Assembly: GCA_031082225.1 (NCBI GenBank)
Contig: JAVHLG010000010.1
Span: forward strand, 1 to 64,000
Source: Desulfovibrionaceae bacterium
GTDB taxonomy: Bacteria; Desulfobacterota; Desulfovibrionia; Desulfovibrionales; Desulfovibrionaceae
Length of the DNA stretch: 64,000 nt
Reading direction: 5' to 3'
The notes beneath the pieces are model-generated. The model did no database searches and was not told the origin of the DNA. It was given only the letters and a program-made list of their open reading frames with translations. The translations under genes and the position numbers were made by a program. Of this stretch, positions 62,438 to 64,000 are shown one piece after another; the stretch's first letter is position 1, and every line of letters begins with the position of its first letter.

Positions 62438-62614
62438 GTGAGCAAGCGAGCTTCCCTGGCCGCCCCCATTTCCGTGCTCTCTGAGGAAGAAATCCTTGCA
62501 CGCTCCCGCAAGGTCGCGGAACTCAAGCGGAAGGTTCAATCAGGAACCTATCTCATTCGCCAGTACGACATCATCGAGGGCCTGCTCGACGCCTGGGCCA
62601 ATACCCAGAACTGA
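62438..62614 (+). CDS. flgM: FlgM-like anti-sigma-28 protein (short)
   Basis: A 58-residue protein starting with GTG. Its second half, ARSRKVAELKRKVQSGTYLI then DIIEGLLDAW, matches the C-terminal sigma-28-binding domain of FlgM (V-xx-LK-xxxx-SGTY-xx-xx-xI-xx-xLL). The N-terminal part of enteric FlgM (about 40 residues) is missing. AGGA lies seven bases before the GTG. Anti-sigma-28 proteins hold FliA inactive until the hook is built; here the gene itself sits behind a FliA-type promoter, giving negative feedback. Its end overlaps the RluA gene on the other strand by 75 bp. Confidence 0.65.
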   Translation: MSKRASLAAPISVLSEEEILARSRKVAELKRKVQSGTYLIRQYDIIEGLLDAWANTQN

Positions 62615-63646
62615 GCCGCCCCCCGGGCGGGACCACGGCGGATTGGAAACCGCCGTGAACCCTGGAAAGATGATGCGGGCATGGTGCAAAAAGAGGCGGC
62701 CGCCTCCTTCTGATGCATTTCCATACAGCGCGTCCCCCAGGATGGGATGGCCCATGGCGGCCAGGTGGGCCCGTATCTGGTGCCTGGCCCCCTTGGCGAT
62801 GACCGCCCGCACCAGGGTCAGGCCGGTTCCCGGATCGTGACCAAGGGGCGTGACCGCCGTGCGGCGCAGGGGGTCGTCCGTGTCCCGGTCGCGCACCCGG
62901 GTCTTCACCCGGTGCGCGGTATCCAGTTCCCTGGCCGTGGTGAACGGGGCCTCGATCCGGCCCTGCACCACGGCCAGATAGGTCTTTTCCGCCTCGCCCC
63001 GGTCCTCGGCCAGCCGGAACTGCCGGACCGCCTCCGGGCTGAAGGCCACGGCCACGATGCCCGAGGTGGCCGTGTCCAGCCGCCCCAGAAGCACGGGCTC
63101 CCGGCCGGGGAACAGCCCGCCCAGGTGGTCCTCCAGGCTCTCCTGCCCGCCCGGGCCGATGGACGCCGTGGCCAGCCCCCCGGGCTTGTCCACGGCCCCG
63201 TAGTCCGCTCCCTGGGCCAGCACCGCAAGCCCCGCAGGGACAGCCCCCGTGCCCGGGCGTACCACGCCCGGACGCAGGCGCACACGCACCTCGGCCCCGG
63301 CCCGGACCCGAAACGCCGCCTGACGCGCCCGTCCGTCCACCGTGACCTCGTTTTCCGCAAACACCCGGCGCAGCCGCCGCAGCCCCAGGCCCGGGAAGAC
63401 AAGGCCCAGCACCCGGTCCAGGCGTTGCCCGGCGGCGGCGGAGGGGATCGTCAGTGAAACGGGCGCGCCCGGCGCGTCCGGCGCGTTCATTTCGTCCATC
63501 TCGACCATTTCGCCCATTTCGTCCATTTGGTTTGAGACGTCCGGGATGTCCGTCCTGTTTGGGCCGGACTCGCCAGGCACGGCGTCGCCAGGCACGGCGT
63601 CGCCAGGCACGTCGCCCCATGGACGCCGATCAGGATTGTCGGGCAT
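62540..63646 (-). CDS. RluA-family pseudouridine synthase
   Basis: A 368-residue rRNA/tRNA pseudouridine synthase. An S4-like domain (LDRVLGLVFPGLGLRRLRRV) is followed by the catalytic core with LLGRLDTATSGIVAVAFS, whose Asp is the nucleophile, KTYLAVVQG and ARHQIRAHLAAMGHPILGDA. About 65 residues at the start are an unusual low-complexity extension (VPGDAVPGDAVPGE and QMDEMGEMVEMDEMN). GGAGGGG eight bases before the ATG shows this start is real. The 3' end runs into the FlgM-like gene. Target RNA position unknown. Confidence 0.93.
   Translation of the reverse strand: MPDNPDRRPWGDVPGDAVPGDAVPGESGPNRTDIPDVSNQMDEMGEMVEMDEMNAPDAPGAPVSLTIPSAAAGQRLDRVLGLVFPGLGLRRLRRVFAENEVTVDGRARQAAFRVRAGAEVRVRLRPGVVRPGTGAVPAGLAVLAQGADYGAVDKPGGLATASIGPGGQESLEDHLGGLFPGREPVLLGRLDTATSGIVAVAFSPEAVRQFRLAEDRGEAEKTYLAVVQGRIEAPFTTARELDTAHRVKTRVRDRDTDDPLRRTAVTPLGHDPGTGLTLVRAVIAKGARHQIRAHLAAMGHPILGDALYGNASEGGGRLFLHHARIIFPGFTAVSNPPWSRPGGGSVLGIGPGVEQALDDVVLANEIGS
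63488..63610 (-). repeat. Short coding repeats in the RluA N-terminus
   Basis: Two blocks. At 63571-63610 the 15-nt unit CGCCAGGCACGGCGT occurs twice perfectly and a third time in part. At 63488-63528 a 9-nt CATTTCGTC-like unit recurs about five times. They encode the DAVPG and EM/DEM repeats of the extension. Such units are prone to slippage in multiples of three, changing length without breaking the frame. Confidence 0.75.
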
Positions 63647-63782
63647 GGGAAAAACCCCTCCGGCGCAGGGCAGACGCCTGCCGGGATCGTCGCGCCTTGC
63701 CGGTCCCGGCCAAGGCGTCTATGATGCCAGAACACGCGTCCGGTGCAAACCGGACAATCCCGCGCGGCCAGGGAGGCCCGGC

Positions 63783-64000
63783 ATGATCGAACGGGTCAAG
63801 GCGTCCGCCGGGTCCGGCAAGACCCACCGCCTCACCGAGCGTTTCGTCTCGCTGCTCCTGTCCGCCTCGGAATCCGCGCCGCCCCCCTCCTGCGGCCGCG
63901 TCCCGGAAGACGCGGGCGATCCGGCCCCCTACGGGGCCGCCGACATCCTGGCCATCACCTTCACCAACAAGGCCGCCACGGAGATGAAGTCCCGGGTGGT
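63783..64000 (+). CDS. UvrD/AddA-type DNA helicase, N-terminal part (runs off the window)
   Basis: The first 72 codons of a superfamily I helicase. Walker A is seen as KASAGSGKTHRLTERF, and motif Ia as ILAITFTNKAATEMKSRV. This layout is typical of AddA/RecB-like or UvrD nucleases in double-strand break repair. Between the motifs is a polar Ser/Pro-rich insert. GGAGG six bases before the ATG sets the start. The rest lies outside the window, so the exact subfamily is open. It diverges from the RluA gene. Confidence 0.88.
   Translation, partial: MIERVKASAGSGKTHRLTERFVSLLLSASESAPPPSCGRVPEDAGDPAPYGAADILAITFTNKAATEMKSRV

Overview
The window is GC-rich DNA packed with genes on both strands. The organism is most likely a sulfate-reducing member of the Desulfovibrionaceae (Desulfobacterota, formerly Deltaproteobacteria). 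This is an inference from gene order and content: a ten-gene minus-strand run yceD-like/DUF177, rpmF, plsX, fabH, fabG, acpP, fabF, glyA, dCMP deaminase, ribD; a serA/class V aminotransferase pair; and a high density of PAS kinases, GGDEF proteins and chemotaxis/flagellar genes. No rRNA, tRNA or CRISPR array was found.

Layout. 1-9074: a two-copy intergenic hairpin repeat, a three-PAS hybrid histidine kinase, a membrane diguanylate cyclase, an AraC regulator, an EamA transporter and two exported proteins of unknown role. 9221-18049: the riboflavin/one-carbon/fatty-acid/ribosomal operon, read leftwards from a promoter near 18030. rpmB diverges from it. 18476-24049: a LysR regulator, a small Cys-rich protein, then a chromate-type cluster (chrB, a DUF2148 iron-sulfur protein, an MFS transporter, chrA) controlled by a striking inverted repeat that overlaps the chrB start codon. 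24077-31405: prfC, a GT35 alpha-glucan phosphorylase, rplU-rpmA and motB-motA. 31607-38247: a CNNM/CorC-type transporter, a coupled REC-GGDEF cyclase and lipoprotein, surE, an OB/HD nuclease-like gene, tmk and an amino-acid-type binding protein.

38248-53047 is the accessory part: an XRE-regulator remnant, a membrane-bound LuxR regulator, a rhodanese, a small secreted protein behind two direct repeats, and three type II toxin-antitoxin loci. One of the three has a toxin killed by an in-frame stop, one sits between a ThiS/MoaD-like gene and a TtuA-like gene, and one is a HigBA-like pair. Housekeeping genes (trpS, M50 protease, serA, aminotransferase) lie between them, and a decayed ISL3 transposase is present. 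53048-64000: a hybrid kinase, an unknown membrane protein, an internally repetitive unknown protein, a chemoreceptor, a CI/LexA-like repressor with its own operator, a three-PAS kinase, a very short FlgM-like gene behind a sigma-28-type promoter, an RluA-family pseudouridine synthase and the start of a UvrD/AddA-type helicase.

The most rewarding places to look again are the chrB operator/leaderless start (19959-20002), the FlgM-like gene with its sigma-28 promoter (62353-62614), the broken RelE toxin (42014-42268), the toxin-antitoxin pair inside the sulfur-carrier/thiolase locus (44895-46838), the ISL3 relic (52413-52830) and the conserved but unexplained proteins at 7093, 54494 and 55892. 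Start codons were moved inward from the longest reading frame wherever a ribosome binding site or family alignment called for it.
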